Shown here: in pieces, positions 34,876 to 43,856 of the stretch
How the letters are laid out: the number at the start of each line of letters is the position of its first letter
Position numbering within the stretch: the first letter of the stretch is position 1
Source of the DNA: a bacterium
Lineage (GTDB): Bacteria; Desulfobacterota; Deferrisomatia; Deferrisomatales; Deferrisomataceae
DNA: 64,000 nucleotides
Reading direction: 5' to 3'
Assembly: GCA_027021615.1 (NCBI GenBank)
Contig: JALUTY010000096.1
Location: 1 to 64,000 of the forward strand
Notes under the pieces: generated by a model
The model's database searches: none
Told to the model about the DNA's origin: nothing
Seen by the model: only the letters and a program-made list of their open reading frames with translations
Translations under genes and position numbers: made by a program

Positions 34876-34926
34876 ATGGCTCCTGTAGAGGCTGGAAGGC
34901 TGGAAGGCGAGAAGGCCAGAGGCCCT
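34876..34926. repeat. octamer-array repeat inside the nusA-infB operon
   Basis: Read on the minus strand: GCCTTCTC-GCCTTCCA-GCCTTCCA-GCCTCTAC, just upstream of rbfA and within the 90-bp gap after the DUF503 gene. An intergenic repeat inside a core translation operon shows the family tolerates transcribed positions. Confidence 0.6.
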
Positions 34927-34963
34927 CCGTCTCCCGCCCCCGGCATGGGGAATCGCCCCTGGA

Positions 34964-35251
34964 TCAGAAATGCAGGATCTCCCGGTGCACCGCAAGGATC
35001 TGGGCCAGGTGTTGATCCTCCACGAACTGGAGCACGCCCTCCAGCACCCGGTCGGCCAGCGGAGCCGACCCCGAGACCACGGCAAAGCCGATCGTGGCCC
35101 GCTGGTGCAGGTCAAGGCTGTCCACCTCGGCCACGCTCACCGGAAACCGGTTGCGTACCCGGTCCACCACCCGGCGCACCACGGAGCGCTTCTCCTTGAG
35201 GCTGTGGGCCTCGGGGATGTACAGGTCGAACCGGGCCACGCCGATCACCAT
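34964..35251 (-). CDS. DUF503 (YlxP-like) protein
   Basis: This 95-residue protein has MVIGVARFDLYIPEAHSLKE, KRSVVRRVVDRVRNRFPVSV, AEVDSLDLHQRATIGFAVVS and a C-terminal helix. It is the DUF503/YlxP family, usually located between infB and rbfA and thought to help ribosome assembly. It lies 5 bp after infB. Confidence 0.9.
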   Translation of the reverse strand: MVIGVARFDLYIPEAHSLKEKRSVVRRVVDRVRNRFPVSVAEVDSLDLHQRATIGFAVVSGSAPLADRVLEGVLQFVEDQHLAQILAVHREILHF

Positions 35252-35256
35252 GGAGG

Positions 35257-37716
35257 CTATGCCTCGCCGGCGGCCTTCTCCTCCATCACGAAGAACTCCA
35301 CCACATCGCCTTCCTTGATGTCGTTATAGTTCTGGATGGACAGGCCGCACTCCATGCCCTCACGCACCTCACGCACGTCGTCCTTGAACCGTTTGAGGCT
35401 GGCCAGGGTGCCCTCGTACACCACCACGTTGTCCCGCAGCAGCCGCACCCGTGCCGAGCGCTGGGCCACGCCCTCGGTGACGTAGCATCCGGCCACGGTG
35501 CCCACCTTGGGCACCCGGAACAGCTGCCGCACCTCGGCCCGTCCCAGCACCTTCTCCTCGATGGTCGGCGCAAGCAGCCCCTGCACGGCCTTGTTCAGGT
35601 CGTCGATGGCGTCGTAAATGACGCTGTACAGGCGGATGTCCACCCCCTGCCGGTCGGCCAGCTGGGAGGCCTTGGACTCGGGCCGCACATTGAACCCGAT
35701 GATGATCGCATGGGATGCTGCGGCCAGGTTCACGTCGTTCTCGGTGATTCCGCCCACGGCCCCGTGGATCACCCGGACCCGGACCTCGTCGGTGGATCGC
35801 TCCTCCAGGGCCTTGGTGAGGGCCTCCACCGATCCCTGCACGTCGGCCTTGACGATGAGGTTGAGGTCCTGCACCTCGCCCTCGGCGAGCTGGGCGTGGA
35901 GGTCCTCCAGGCTGACCCGTCTGGTCTTGGCCATCTCCTCCTGCCGGGCCTTCTCGGCCCGGCGTGTGGCGATCTGCTTCGCCACCCGCTCGCTCTCCAC
36001 CACCTGGAACGCCTCGCCGGCGGTGGGCACCCCGCCGAGGCCCAGAACCTCCACCGGGATCGACGGCCCGGCCTCCTTGACCCGCTTGCCCTGGTCGTTG
36101 ATCAGGGCCCGGATCCGGCCGTAGTGATGGCCCGCCAGGACCACATCGCCCACCTTGAGGGTACCCTCTTGAACCAGCACCGAGGCCACGGGCCCTCGGC
36201 CGCGGTCCACCCGGGCCTCGATCACCACCCCGTGGGCGGGCTTGTTGGGGTTGGCCTTGAGGTCCAGCAGCTCGGCCTGGAGGGCGATCATCTCCAGCAG
36301 ATCGTCGATGCCGTCGCGCTTTTTGGCCGACACCGGCACGCAGATCACGTCGCCGCCCCACTCCTCGGGCACCATCCCGTGCTCGGTGAGCTGGCGTTTG
36401 ACCCGCTCGGGGTCGGCGTCGGGCTTGTCCATCTTGTTGATGGCCACGATGATGGGCACCCCGGCCGCCTTGGAGTGATCGATGGCCTCGATGGTCTGGG
36501 GCATGATGCCGTCGTCCGCCGCCACCACGAGCACAGTGACATCGGTGACCTTGGCGCCGCGGGCCCGTAGGGCGGTGAACGCCTCGTGCCCCGGCGTGTC
36601 GAGGAACACGAGCTTGCCCCGGCTGGTCTTTACCTCGTAGGCACCGATATGCTGGGTGATCCCGCCGGCCTCGCGGTCGGCGACCCGGGTCTCCCGGATG
36701 GCGTCGAGCAGCGAGGTCTTTCCGTGGTCCACGTGGCCCATGACGGTGACCACGGGGGGCCGGGGCTCGAGGTCTTCGGGCCGGTCCTCGCTTTGGGCCA
36801 GCATCTCCTCCTCGCCCACCTGGTAGCTCTCGACCTCGTACCCGAACTCCGAGGCCACCAATGCCGCGGTCTCCACGTCGATGGTCTGGTTGATGGTGGC
36901 CAGGACCCCGAGCCCCATCAGCTGGCGGATCAGCTCGGTGGCCTTCACGCCCATCCGCTGGCTCAGGTCCGAAACCGTGATCACCTCGCCGATGCGGATC
37001 CGGCGCTTCTGAGCCTTGGGTGCCACCGTGGCGGGAGCCTGGGGAGCCGCCTTCCTTTGGGGCTTGGCCTGGACCTCGCGCTTGGCCCTCTTTCCCTTCT
37101 TGCCCTTGCGTGCCTTCCGGGCCGCCTTCGACGCCTCTCGCTCCTCCTTGGACATCTGGTACGAGGGCGGTGGGGTGGGCTGCTCCGGCAGGTGGTGGAT
37201 GAACCGAACCACCTTGAGCTTGAACTTCTCCTCCCCCTCGGCGGGCTCCTTGGCCCCTTCTTCGGTGGGCTCCTGGGGCTCGGCCGCCGGGGCGGTCTCC
37301 GGCTCGGACGCCGTGGCTTCCTCCTCGGCCTCGGACGGCTCTGCCGGTGCAGGCGCCTCGGCTTCGGCAGGGGCGGCATCTCCCTCCCGCTGGGGCTCCG
37401 AGATCGGTTCCTCCCCAAGTGCCTCGGCCCCGGCAGGCGCAGCCTCGGCGGCCGGCTCCTCCAGAGCCTCCAGAGCCGGGGGCTCTTCCTTCTTGCGGCG
37501 TCGGCGCACAACCTTTGCCGGCTTCGGTGTCGGGGCCGCCTCGGCCTCGGGCGTCTGCCCGGCACCCAGGATGCCCAACGCCTTCTCGAGATCGGGTTCG
37601 TCCACGGGCGAAAGGTGGCTTCGGACCTTGACACCCAGGTCGGTCAGGGCGCCCAGCAGGGCCTGGACCTCCACACCGTGTTTCTTCGCGGCTTCAAATA
37701 CGCGGATCTTCGCCAT
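35257..37716 (-). CDS. infB: translation initiation factor IF-2
   Basis: This 819-residue GTPase places fMet-tRNA on the 30S subunit. An N-terminal IF2_N module ([20 protein letters not shown]) is followed by a long Ala/Glu/Pro-rich linker (about 60-170) and a basic patch. The G domain has [32 protein letters not shown] and [10 protein letters not shown]. Domains II-IV follow ([37 protein letters not shown]). GGAAGGCGGGA precedes the ATG. Between nusA and infB there is no YlxR gene, only 77 bp. Confidence 0.97.
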   Translation of the reverse strand: MAKIRVFEAAKKHGVEVQALLGALTDLGVKVRSHLSPVDEPDLEKALGILGAGQTPEAEAAPTPKPAKVVRRRRKKEEPPALEALEEPAAEAAPAGAEALGEEPISEPQREGDAAPAEAEAPAPAEPSEAEEEATASEPETAPAAEPQEPTEEGAKEPAEGEEKFKLKVVRFIHHLPEQPTPPPSYQMSKEEREASKAARKARKGKKGKRAKREVQAKPQRKAAPQAPATVAPKAQKRRIRIGEVITVSDLSQRMGVKATELIRQLMGLGVLATINQTIDVETAALVASEFGYEVESYQVGEEEMLAQSEDRPEDLEPRPPVVTVMGHVDHGKTSLLDAIRETRVADREAGGITQHIGAYEVKTSRGKLVFLDTPGHEAFTALRARGAKVTDVTVLVVAADDGIMPQTIEAIDHSKAAGVPIIVAINKMDKPDADPERVKRQLTEHGMVPEEWGGDVICVPVSAKKRDGIDDLLEMIALQAELLDLKANPNKPAHGVVIEARVDRGRGPVASVLVQEGTLKVGDVVLAGHHYGRIRALINDQGKRVKEAGPSIPVEVLGLGGVPTAGEAFQVVESERVAKQIATRRAEKARQEEMAKTRRVSLEDLHAQLAEGEVQDLNLIVKADVQGSVEALTKALEERSTDEVRVRVIHGAVGGITENDVNLAAASHAIIIGFNVRPESKASQLADRQGVDIRLYSVIYDAIDDLNKAVQGLLAPTIEEKVLGRAEVRQLFRVPKVGTVAGCYVTEGVAQRSARVRLLRDNVVVYEGTLASLKRFKDDVREVREGMECGLSIQNYNDIKEGDVVEFFVMEEKAAGEA

Positions 37717-37793
37717 TCCCGCCTTCCTGCCAGGGACAGATCGTGTTCATGCCCCGTGAGGGGCCTTAGCTACCCTTGGGTTCTCGGACCGGC

Positions 37794-39212
37794 TCAGCCG
37801 GCCGGGGGGAGCTCCGGGTCCGAGGTTCCGGGCTCGGCTCGCCCGTGGTCTTCTTCGCTTTCCCGTTCGGGCTCTTCACCGGGCTCGGGCTCCTCCCCCG
37901 GGGCTGGGCTCTCCGAGCCCGCCTCTGACACCGCTGATCCTTCGGTGCCCTCCGGCGTAGCCTCGCTCGTGGCGGCGATGAGCTCCGCCTCGAAGGCCTC
38001 TTTGGCCGCCTTACGCAAGGCCTCGGCCTCCTCCGTGCCCAGGCCGAGGGCCTCGCACAGCTTGGGGGCCGGGATCTCGGACAGATCCTCCAGCGAGTGC
38101 ACGTCGATTCGGCCGAGCAGGGCCACCTTGAGGGGGTCCATGCCGGGAAGCCGCAGGATCTTGCCCCGCTCCTCCTCCCGGCGCCGGGCCTCCCGCTCGG
38201 TGATGATGTCGAGCCGCCACCCCATGAGTTTCGCCGCGAGCTTTACGTTCTGCCCCCTGCGGCCGATGGCGAGGCTCAGCTGATCCTCGGGCACGATCAC
38301 CGTCATGGCGTGCCGCTCCTCATCCACCAGCACCCGGGAGATCTGGGCCGGGGAGAGGGCGTTGGCGGCAAACATGGCCGGCTCTTCGTTCCACACCACG
38401 ATGTCGATCCGTTCGCCCCGGAGTTCCTGGACCACGGCCCGCACCCGGCTCCCTCGTACGCCCACGCAGGCGCCCACCGGGTCCACGTCGGGATCGTGGG
38501 AGGCCACCGCGATCTTCGCCCGCTCGCCCGGGTCCCGGGCACAGGCCTTGATCTCCACCACGCCCTCCCGGATCTCGGGCACCTCCGCCTCGAACAGCTT
38601 CTTCACGAAGTCCGGATGGGTCCGCGACAGGACCAGCTGAGGCCCCCGGGACTCCTTCTGCACCTTGAGTAGGAGCGCCCGGATCCGGTCGCCCTGCCGG
38701 TAGTTCTCGCTTCGGATCTGCTCGGAGTGGGGCAGCACCGCATCGGTGCGGCCCAAGTTCACGATGATGTCCCCGCGCTCGAACCGTTGGACAATGCCGT
38801 TGATGATCTCGCCGCGGCGGCCGATAAACTCGCTGTAGATCAGCTCCCGCTCGGCTTCCCGGACCTTCTGGATGATCACCTGCTTGGCCACCTGGGCCGT
38901 GATCCGGCCCATCTCCCCCAGCTCCAGGGGGATGCCGAGCTCGTCGCCCACCTCGCACTCGGGGTCGTACTTCTGCCGGGCCTCCTGGAGGCTGATCTGC
39001 GTGTAGGAGTCCTCCACCTCCTCCACCACGGTCATGTACTCGAAGATCTGGACGCGGCCGGTCTCCTCGTCGAACTGGGCCTCGATCTCGCGGCTGCCCA
39101 GCTGCCGCCGGGCGGCCGTGGCCATGGCCTGCTCCAGGGCGTCGATCAGCACCTCCCGGTCGATGCCTTTCTCTCGGACCACTTGGTCGATGACTCGGTT
39201 CAGGTCTTTCAT
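37794..39212 (-). CDS. nusA: transcription termination/antitermination factor NusA
   Basis: This 472-residue protein has the RNA-polymerase-binding N-terminus (MKDLNRVIDQVVREKGIDRE), an S1 domain (GEIINGIVQRFERGDIIVNL), KH1 (GACVGVRGSRVRAVVQELRG), KH2 (SLAIGRRGQNVKLAAKLMGW) and an HhH-type region (LCEALGLGTEEAEALRKAAK). A Glu/Pro/Gly-rich acidic tail of about 60 residues ends it in place of full AR repeats. It is the second gene of the block, after rimP. Confidence 0.97.
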   Translation of the reverse strand: MKDLNRVIDQVVREKGIDREVLIDALEQAMATAARRQLGSREIEAQFDEETGRVQIFEYMTVVEEVEDSYTQISLQEARQKYDPECEVGDELGIPLELGEMGRITAQVAKQVIIQKVREAERELIYSEFIGRRGEIINGIVQRFERGDIIVNLGRTDAVLPHSEQIRSENYRQGDRIRALLLKVQKESRGPQLVLSRTHPDFVKKLFEAEVPEIREGVVEIKACARDPGERAKIAVASHDPDVDPVGACVGVRGSRVRAVVQELRGERIDIVVWNEEPAMFAANALSPAQISRVLVDEERHAMTVIVPEDQLSLAIGRRGQNVKLAAKLMGWRLDIITEREARRREEERGKILRLPGMDPLKVALLGRIDVHSLEDLSEIPAPKLCEALGLGTEEAEALRKAAKEAFEAELIAATSEATPEGTEGSAVSEAGSESPAPGEEPEPGEEPERESEEDHGRAEPGTSDPELPPAG

Positions 39213-39256
39213 GGTGTCCCCACTGGCTCGGTGTCTTTAACGCGTCTGGCGGCCGC

Positions 39257-39730
39257 TCAGAACCGGATCTCCGGGTCCAGGTTCGCCTCCCGGATCGACG
39301 CGAACGGAATCCGCGTCGTGGCCCCGGAGCCGTCCTCCACCAGGACCGTTTGGTCCTCGCCCAGCCCCCGGTTGATGCCACGGAACGTCTTGCGCCCCCC
39401 CAACGCCTCGGTGGTCCTCACCACGACCCGCTCCCCCGCGAACCGCTCGAAGTGCTCGGGCCGGGTAAGGGGGCGACGGATTCCCGGGCTGGACACTTCC
39501 AGCACGTAGGCCCCCCGGATGGGGTCGGCCACGTCCATGTGGGCACTCAGCTCCCGGCTCAGCCGGGCACACTCGTCGAGTGTGATCCCCCCCGGCCGGT
39601 CCACCAGGAGGCGCAGCACCAGCCGGCCCGCCTCGGTCCGAAGCCGCAGGTCCACCACCTCGTACCCCGCATCTTCAACCACCGGGGCCAGAAGCTCCTG
39701 GATCTCGATTTCCTTGGGGCTTTTCTGCAT
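39257..39730 (-). CDS. rimP: ribosome maturation factor RimP
   Basis: This 157-residue protein has LLAPVVEDAGYEVVDLRLRT, VLRLLVDRPGGITLDECARL, YVLEVSSPGIRRPLTRPEHF, then a C-terminal SH3-like domain (TRIPFASIREANLDPEIRF). It is needed for 30S assembly. The ATG at 39730 lacks a recognisable Shine-Dalgarno sequence; a terminator-like hairpin ends only about 14 bases above it, so initiation and operon control here look unusual. Confidence 0.95.
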   Translation of the reverse strand: MQKSPKEIEIQELLAPVVEDAGYEVVDLRLRTEAGRLVLRLLVDRPGGITLDECARLSRELSAHMDVADPIRGAYVLEVSSPGIRRPLTRPEHFERFAGERVVVRTTEALGGRKTFRGINRGLGEDQTVLVEDGSGATTRIPFASIREANLDPEIRF

Positions 39731-39744
39731 GGCCGCGCCAAAAC

Positions 39745-39771
39745 GAAAAAAGTGGGCGAACGGCCCACTTC
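39745..39771 (-). terminator. terminator or attenuator hairpin immediately upstream of rimP
   Basis: On the minus strand AAGTGGGC, a 5-base loop, GCCCACTT then TTTT form an intrinsic terminator. It could end the permease message or attenuate transcription into rimP-nusA-infB. Its T-run ends about 14 bases before the rimP ATG. Confidence 0.7.
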
Positions 39772-39834
39772 GGAGTGCCTCGAAGCGAAGAGCGAAAGGG
39801 TAACAGCGAAAGCCCTTTGTGTAAAGACGAAATT

Positions 39835-40809
39835 TCAGATTCCAAGCCACGCGGTGGCCTGGAACGCGAAGGCCGCGATGAGGGTGCCCGCGAGGCACAG
39901 GCCCAGGTACAGGGCGAACAGCCTCGGTTTGAACAGCGTGAGGAACACGCCCATCACCGGCAGCGCCGTGACCGGCCCACCCACCAGAAACGCCATGCCC
40001 GCCGCCCGGGAGACGGCCAGATCGCTGAACCCGAACAGGATGGCCGAGGCCGTGATCTGGGTGATGTGCAGCGGCACCACGGCCAAGGTGAGCCCCAGTA
40101 CCGACAGCGGGTTTCCCGAGACCAGGAGCCGGTCGATCCACTCGTTGGGCACGTAGCGGCGGGCGAGCACCTCGATCAGGACCCCGATCAACACGTACTT
40201 CCCCACCTTGACCCCGCCCTCCCAGACCTTTGCCAGGAACACGAGCCCCGAGCTGTCCGTGCGCGCCTCCACCCGCTTACTGAGCATCTCGTTGCAGTGG
40301 CAGCGGAGGATCTCCTCGGGGTAGTCCGGGTCGTGGAAGTTGCCCTTGGGCAGCTCCTTGCGGAACAGGGTCTCCAGGCGCAGCCCCCTCGTCTCGAACC
40401 AGTGGGTGACCCCACCGGCGAACAACCCCATGAACACGGCTGCGGCGAGCTCGGCGTTGGCCCAGAACGGGCCCAGGTTCTTGACCGCCAGGGTGTAGCC
40501 CGCGGGGCTCATGAGGGGTGAGACGACCAGCAGGCTCATGGCCGGGGCCAGGGGGAGCCCGCCCAGAATCAGGCTGATGGTGAGCGGAAGGATGCCGCAG
40601 GCGCACAGCGGGCTCACGATGCCCAGCACGGTGGCCACCAGCACGGCCCACGGCCCGTACCGGGTCAGGGCCCGCCGGATCCTCAAGTGCCACTTCTTGG
40701 TGCGGATCCACGCCTCCAGGGCAACCCCCAGGGCGAAGTAGGGCCAGATCGCGCCGATCTCGGCCAGCATGTCCTGGGCGACGGCCGTCGCCTCGTGGAA
40801 AAGCGCCAT
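39835..40809 (-). CDS. CACG-motif permease (ArsP/UPF0718, SO_0444-like metal efflux type)
   Basis: This 324-residue inner-membrane protein has about eight transmembrane helices. The hallmark SPLCACGILPLTISLILGG in the first half and VVPLHITQITASAILFGF in the second half form the repeated core. A central cytoplasmic loop carries ILRCHCNEMLSKRVEARTD, with CxC near residue 168. Related permeases export trivalent organoarsenicals or are annotated as Cu/Zn efflux. GGAGAGCTCC precedes the ATG at 40809. It is transcribed ahead of rimP but probably separately, behind a palindromic operator. Confidence 0.8.
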   Translation of the reverse strand: MALFHEATAVAQDMLAEIGAIWPYFALGVALEAWIRTKKWHLRIRRALTRYGPWAVLVATVLGIVSPLCACGILPLTISLILGGLPLAPAMSLLVVSPLMSPAGYTLAVKNLGPFWANAELAAAVFMGLFAGGVTHWFETRGLRLETLFRKELPKGNFHDPDYPEEILRCHCNEMLSKRVEARTDSSGLVFLAKVWEGGVKVGKYVLIGVLIEVLARRYVPNEWIDRLLVSGNPLSVLGLTLAVVPLHITQITASAILFGFSDLAVSRAAGMAFLVGGPVTALPVMGVFLTLFKPRLFALYLGLCLAGTLIAAFAFQATAWLGI

Positions 40810-40821
40810 GGAGCTCTCCGG

Positions 40822-40839
40822 TTGTTGCCCCGGCAACAA
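40822..40839. promoter_or_regulatory. palindromic operator candidate in front of the permease gene
   Basis: TTGTTGCC-CC-GGCAACAA is an 8-bp inverted repeat starting 13 bases upstream of the ATG. Its size suits a dimeric repressor (ArsR, MerR or TetR class), but no regulator gene is adjacent. Confidence 0.45.
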
Positions 40840-40854
40840 AACGGGTTCGTTAGT

Positions 40855-41220
40855 CCGGAGGCGGGGCGAGGGACCTGCCTCCCGATCGGCGGGCGTGTGC
40901 CCACAAGGAGGCCCCGTTTTCGCGTGCTCGGGCGAAGGAAGACAGCGGATACCCGGAACTCAAGGAAAAGTTGCGGCCCCGTTACCCTCGTTTCCTCCCC
41001 CCGGACCCTGCGGGGCCGGGAAACGGAGGAAGGGTAACTTCCATTGGTTCGGGGCCAGCGCCAGCGGCGGGCATGGGGCCTGCTTCCGGCCGGGCGCGAA
41101 GCCGTGCGTTGAGATTCGCCGCGCAGGCACGAGACACGGGAGCTGGTTTCATCACAGTTCCGTACAGATGGATACCATTTCGCGGTCCGAACGCGGGAGG
41201 CACTGCATTTAGCCTTCTAG
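40855..41220. repeat. large dispersed intergenic element
   Basis: This stretch shares blocks with 63045-63225 and 54770-54930: GGCGCGAAGCCG, GAGATTCGCCGCGCAGGCAC, AGCTGGTTTCATCAC, ATACCATTTCGCGGTCCGAA. Its first part (41000-41080) matches 9675-9755. No gene is seen in 40810-41231. Confidence 0.7.
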
Positions 41221-41231
41221 CTGACGTTGGC

Positions 41232-42548
41232 TCACAGATCGTTCATCACGGCCAGCATCCGGGCCCGGGCGACCAAGTAGTCCCGGAGGGCCCGGGCGTG
41301 GTCGGTGCGGGCCGCCGTCAGGCCCAGCTCCGCGTCCGTCACGTCCAGGGCGGTCCCCACCCCGTACCGGTACGAGGCCTCGGCCAGCTCCAGGGCCCTG
41401 CGGGCCTGCTCGATGTTCTGACCCACGGCCTCAATGATCTTCTCCGCCTCCTCCGCGGCGTCGAGGGCCACCTTGGCCTCCAGGGCGATGCCCTGGCGGG
41501 TCTGATCCAGGGCGAGCTGCACGTCGCGCAGCTGGCTGCGGGCCTGGGCGATCTTCCCCCGGGTCTTCCCCGAGTCGAAGAACGGCCAGGTCATCTGCAC
41601 CCCCACCGACCACTGCTCGCGCCGGAAGTCCAGCCGGTCCCACTGCTGGGTCGCGAACCCGTACTCGGCCCTCAACCCAACGGTGGGCTTGTCCTCGGAC
41701 CGGGCCAGGGTCAGGTTCTTTTGGGCCAGGTCCCGGGCCTGGACCAAGGCCTGGAGCTCCGGCCGCCGCTCCCAGGCGCGCTCGATCACTGCCGAGAGGT
41801 CCCGCACCGGCAACGGCGGCTGATCCAGCTCGCCTCGGGGCTCCAGGGGGGCATCCTGGGGGCGGGCCAGCAGGTTGTTGAGCTTGGCCACCGCCTGCCG
41901 AACCCGGTTCCGGGCCTGAATCACCGGGGGGCGGGCGTTGGCCACGGCCACCCGGGCGCGAACCACCTCGAACTCGTTGACCACGCCGGCCTGGAACCGT
42001 TTGCGGGCCACGTCGAGGTGCCGCTCCTTTTGGGCGAGGGTCTCCTCGGCTACCTCCACGAGGCGCCGGGCCAGCAGCAGGTCGTAGAACGCCTCGTGGA
42101 CCCGGAGCTTCACGTCCCGCTCCACCGCTTCCTGCTGCCATCTGGCCTGCTCCCGTGCCACCCGGGCGATCTCAATGGCGGTGGACACCCGTCCCCATGA
42201 GAACAGGATCTGGTCCAGGGTGCCCTTGAGGGAGTAGGAGTTGACCTCCTCCGGGGGGATGAACCCGTCGAACAGATCAAGGAAGCTCTCGTCGTAGCTG
42301 CGACGATAGGCCGCCTCCAGCCCGAGGCGGGGGTAGGCCTGGCTCTTGACCTCTGTGATCCGTCCCTCCAGCTGTCGGATCCGCTCCCGGGCCCGGAGCA
42401 CCTCGTGGTTTCGTTCCATGGCCAGGGACACCGCGCCCGGCAGGTCCAGCCGGAGGGGGCCCGGGGCCGGTTCCTGGGCACCTGCCGGCGTTCCGGCCGT
42501 CGCAATCCACACGAACCCAGCCGCCACCCACGCCGTCCAACGCCTCAT
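41232..42548 (-). CDS. orphan TolC-family outer-membrane protein
   Basis: This 438-residue protein has a signal peptide (MRRWTAWVAAGFVWIATAGT, cleavage GAQ) and the two-fold TolC repeat: VSLAMERNHEVLRARERIRQ, SYSLKGTLDQILFSWGRVST, AWERRPELQALVQARDLAQK, WSVGVQMTWPFFDSGKTRGK. CAGGAGGACATGC precedes the ATG. No pump or adaptor genes are adjacent, so its partner must be encoded elsewhere. It is distinct in sequence from the two TolC proteins of the efflux operon. Confidence 0.88.
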   Translation of the reverse strand: MRRWTAWVAAGFVWIATAGTPAGAQEPAPGPLRLDLPGAVSLAMERNHEVLRARERIRQLEGRITEVKSQAYPRLGLEAAYRRSYDESFLDLFDGFIPPEEVNSYSLKGTLDQILFSWGRVSTAIEIARVAREQARWQQEAVERDVKLRVHEAFYDLLLARRLVEVAEETLAQKERHLDVARKRFQAGVVNEFEVVRARVAVANARPPVIQARNRVRQAVAKLNNLLARPQDAPLEPRGELDQPPLPVRDLSAVIERAWERRPELQALVQARDLAQKNLTLARSEDKPTVGLRAEYGFATQQWDRLDFRREQWSVGVQMTWPFFDSGKTRGKIAQARSQLRDVQLALDQTRQGIALEAKVALDAAEEAEKIIEAVGQNIEQARRALELAEASYRYGVGTALDVTDAELGLTAARTDHARALRDYLVARARMLAVMNDL

Positions 42549-42742
42549 GCATGTCCTCCTGTAGGGGAAGCTTCTTGAACCTCGCGTCGTTCCTGGCTGA
42601 ATGGAGATTCAGGCGCGTACCCTACGCTCTCCGGCCCACGGTTGCAACCCCTCCTGGCCCTAGGGGACGGCCACGGGTAGACTGCTCCGTGCCCCGTGCC
42701 GGAGCGGAGCCGGGACGCCGATCCCCTGGGAGACTCGTGACG

Positions 42743-43606
42743 ATGCGACGGGCGCAGCGTTTCTCGAACCCTTGGAAGTGGGTGGGTGTGTTTGCCTGCG
42801 ACCACCTGGCCCATCAGGACTTCGCCGGCCTGGTGAGCCCTTATCACGTGCTTCGCGAGAAGCGCTGCTTTCCAAGGGGGTGCATCTACTTCCGGTGGCG
42901 GTGCCGGCGCCTCGAGAAGGGCAAGCCCTGCAAACGCAGGTTCCGCCATGTGGGCCGCCTGTGCCGGGGATGTCGCGAGTACGACGAGGAGAAGGTGCAC
43001 CAACAACCACGGCTCCTGCTCACGCCGGGGCAGTGGCTGGACTACCGCCGGGAGCTCGAGGCGTTCGAGGCGTGGTTCGACGAGACTGTCGGCCGGCGGG
43101 TGGAGGTGACCGGTGAGGTGGCCGAGGTCAAGCCCAGCTTCGTGCGCGAGGTGGACGCCGGGACCCGGGTACGGTATCAGGGGTTCCTGGTGGTGTTGGC
43201 AGGGGCTCATCTCGACTGGACACGGATCGACGCGCCCGTGTACCTGAAGGTGTCCCGCTCGGCCCAGGATCGGCACGCGTTCCGGGCAGGGGACCGGATC
43301 GAGTGCGTGGCCACCGTGGGGCAGGACCAGGGGAGGATCGTGCTGGGTCGCGTCGGCCGGGTGGAGGTGATGGAACGGGGCCGGGGGCGGGTGTGGACCG
43401 CTATGGAAGGCCTGGCGGCCAAGCACACGGCCTCCACGTTCTCGTGCCAGCCCGAAGCGTGCCTGCGGTGCCCGGACGGGACCCTGCTCGACGTGTTCCA
43501 GGACGCCGGCGGGGGAGTTCGGCGCTACCGGAGACTGCTGTGCCTGGAGGGCCTGTCGTCCCCCGAGCTGTGCCCGAGGTGGACGGCGGGGGGCGGTGGA
43601 CCGTAA
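42743..43606 (+). CDS. Cys-rich protein with OB-like core, unknown function
   Basis: This 287-residue soluble protein starts MRRAQRFSNPWKWVGVFACD; a GTG six bases earlier (42737) is an alternative start. An N-terminal cluster of Cys and Arg (KRCFPRGCIYFRWRCRRLEK, KPCKRRFRHVGRLCRGC) looks like one or two zinc-ribbon-type knuckles. A beta-rich middle (RRVEVTGEVAEVKPSFVREV ... GDRIECVATVGQDQGRIVLG) looks like an OB fold. Another Cys group (CQPEACLRCPDG...CLEG...CPRW) ends the protein. The combination suggests nucleic-acid binding. I recognise no named family. Confidence 0.55.
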   Translation: MRRAQRFSNPWKWVGVFACDHLAHQDFAGLVSPYHVLREKRCFPRGCIYFRWRCRRLEKGKPCKRRFRHVGRLCRGCREYDEEKVHQQPRLLLTPGQWLDYRRELEAFEAWFDETVGRRVEVTGEVAEVKPSFVREVDAGTRVRYQGFLVVLAGAHLDWTRIDAPVYLKVSRSAQDRHAFRAGDRIECVATVGQDQGRIVLGRVGRVEVMERGRGRVWTAMEGLAAKHTASTFSCQPEACLRCPDGTLLDVFQDAGGGVRRYRRLLCLEGLSSPELCPRWTAGGGGP

Positions 43607-43684
43607 GAGTGAGGATTCCGTTTTTTGGCAGATTCCAACGAAAACATTACCAGACCCGTGCCTCCGAGCTTTGGCGCGATCCGA

Positions 43685-43812
43685 GAGCCACCCAACTGCC
43701 TAGCTGCCCGGCCGCCTAGCGGGCCGAAGGCCCCAGACCGACGACCGTAGACCGACGACCGTAGACCGAAGTCACTGGGAAGCCTCCCAGCCTTCCAGCG
43801 GAAGCTGCTGGG
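43685..43812. repeat. octamer and heptamer repeat cluster
   Basis: GCCGCCTA-GCGGGCCGAAGGCC (about 43709-43731) is followed by five heptamers GACCGAC/GACCGTA/GACCGAC/GACCGTA/GACCGAA (43736-43770), and then GCCTCCCA-GCCTTCCA-GCGGAAGC. Both repeat types stand side by side here. Confidence 0.8.
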
Positions 43813-43856
43813 TTGCTGCAGATGCTACCGGCCGGTTTTCCCCACGGAGTTTCCGA

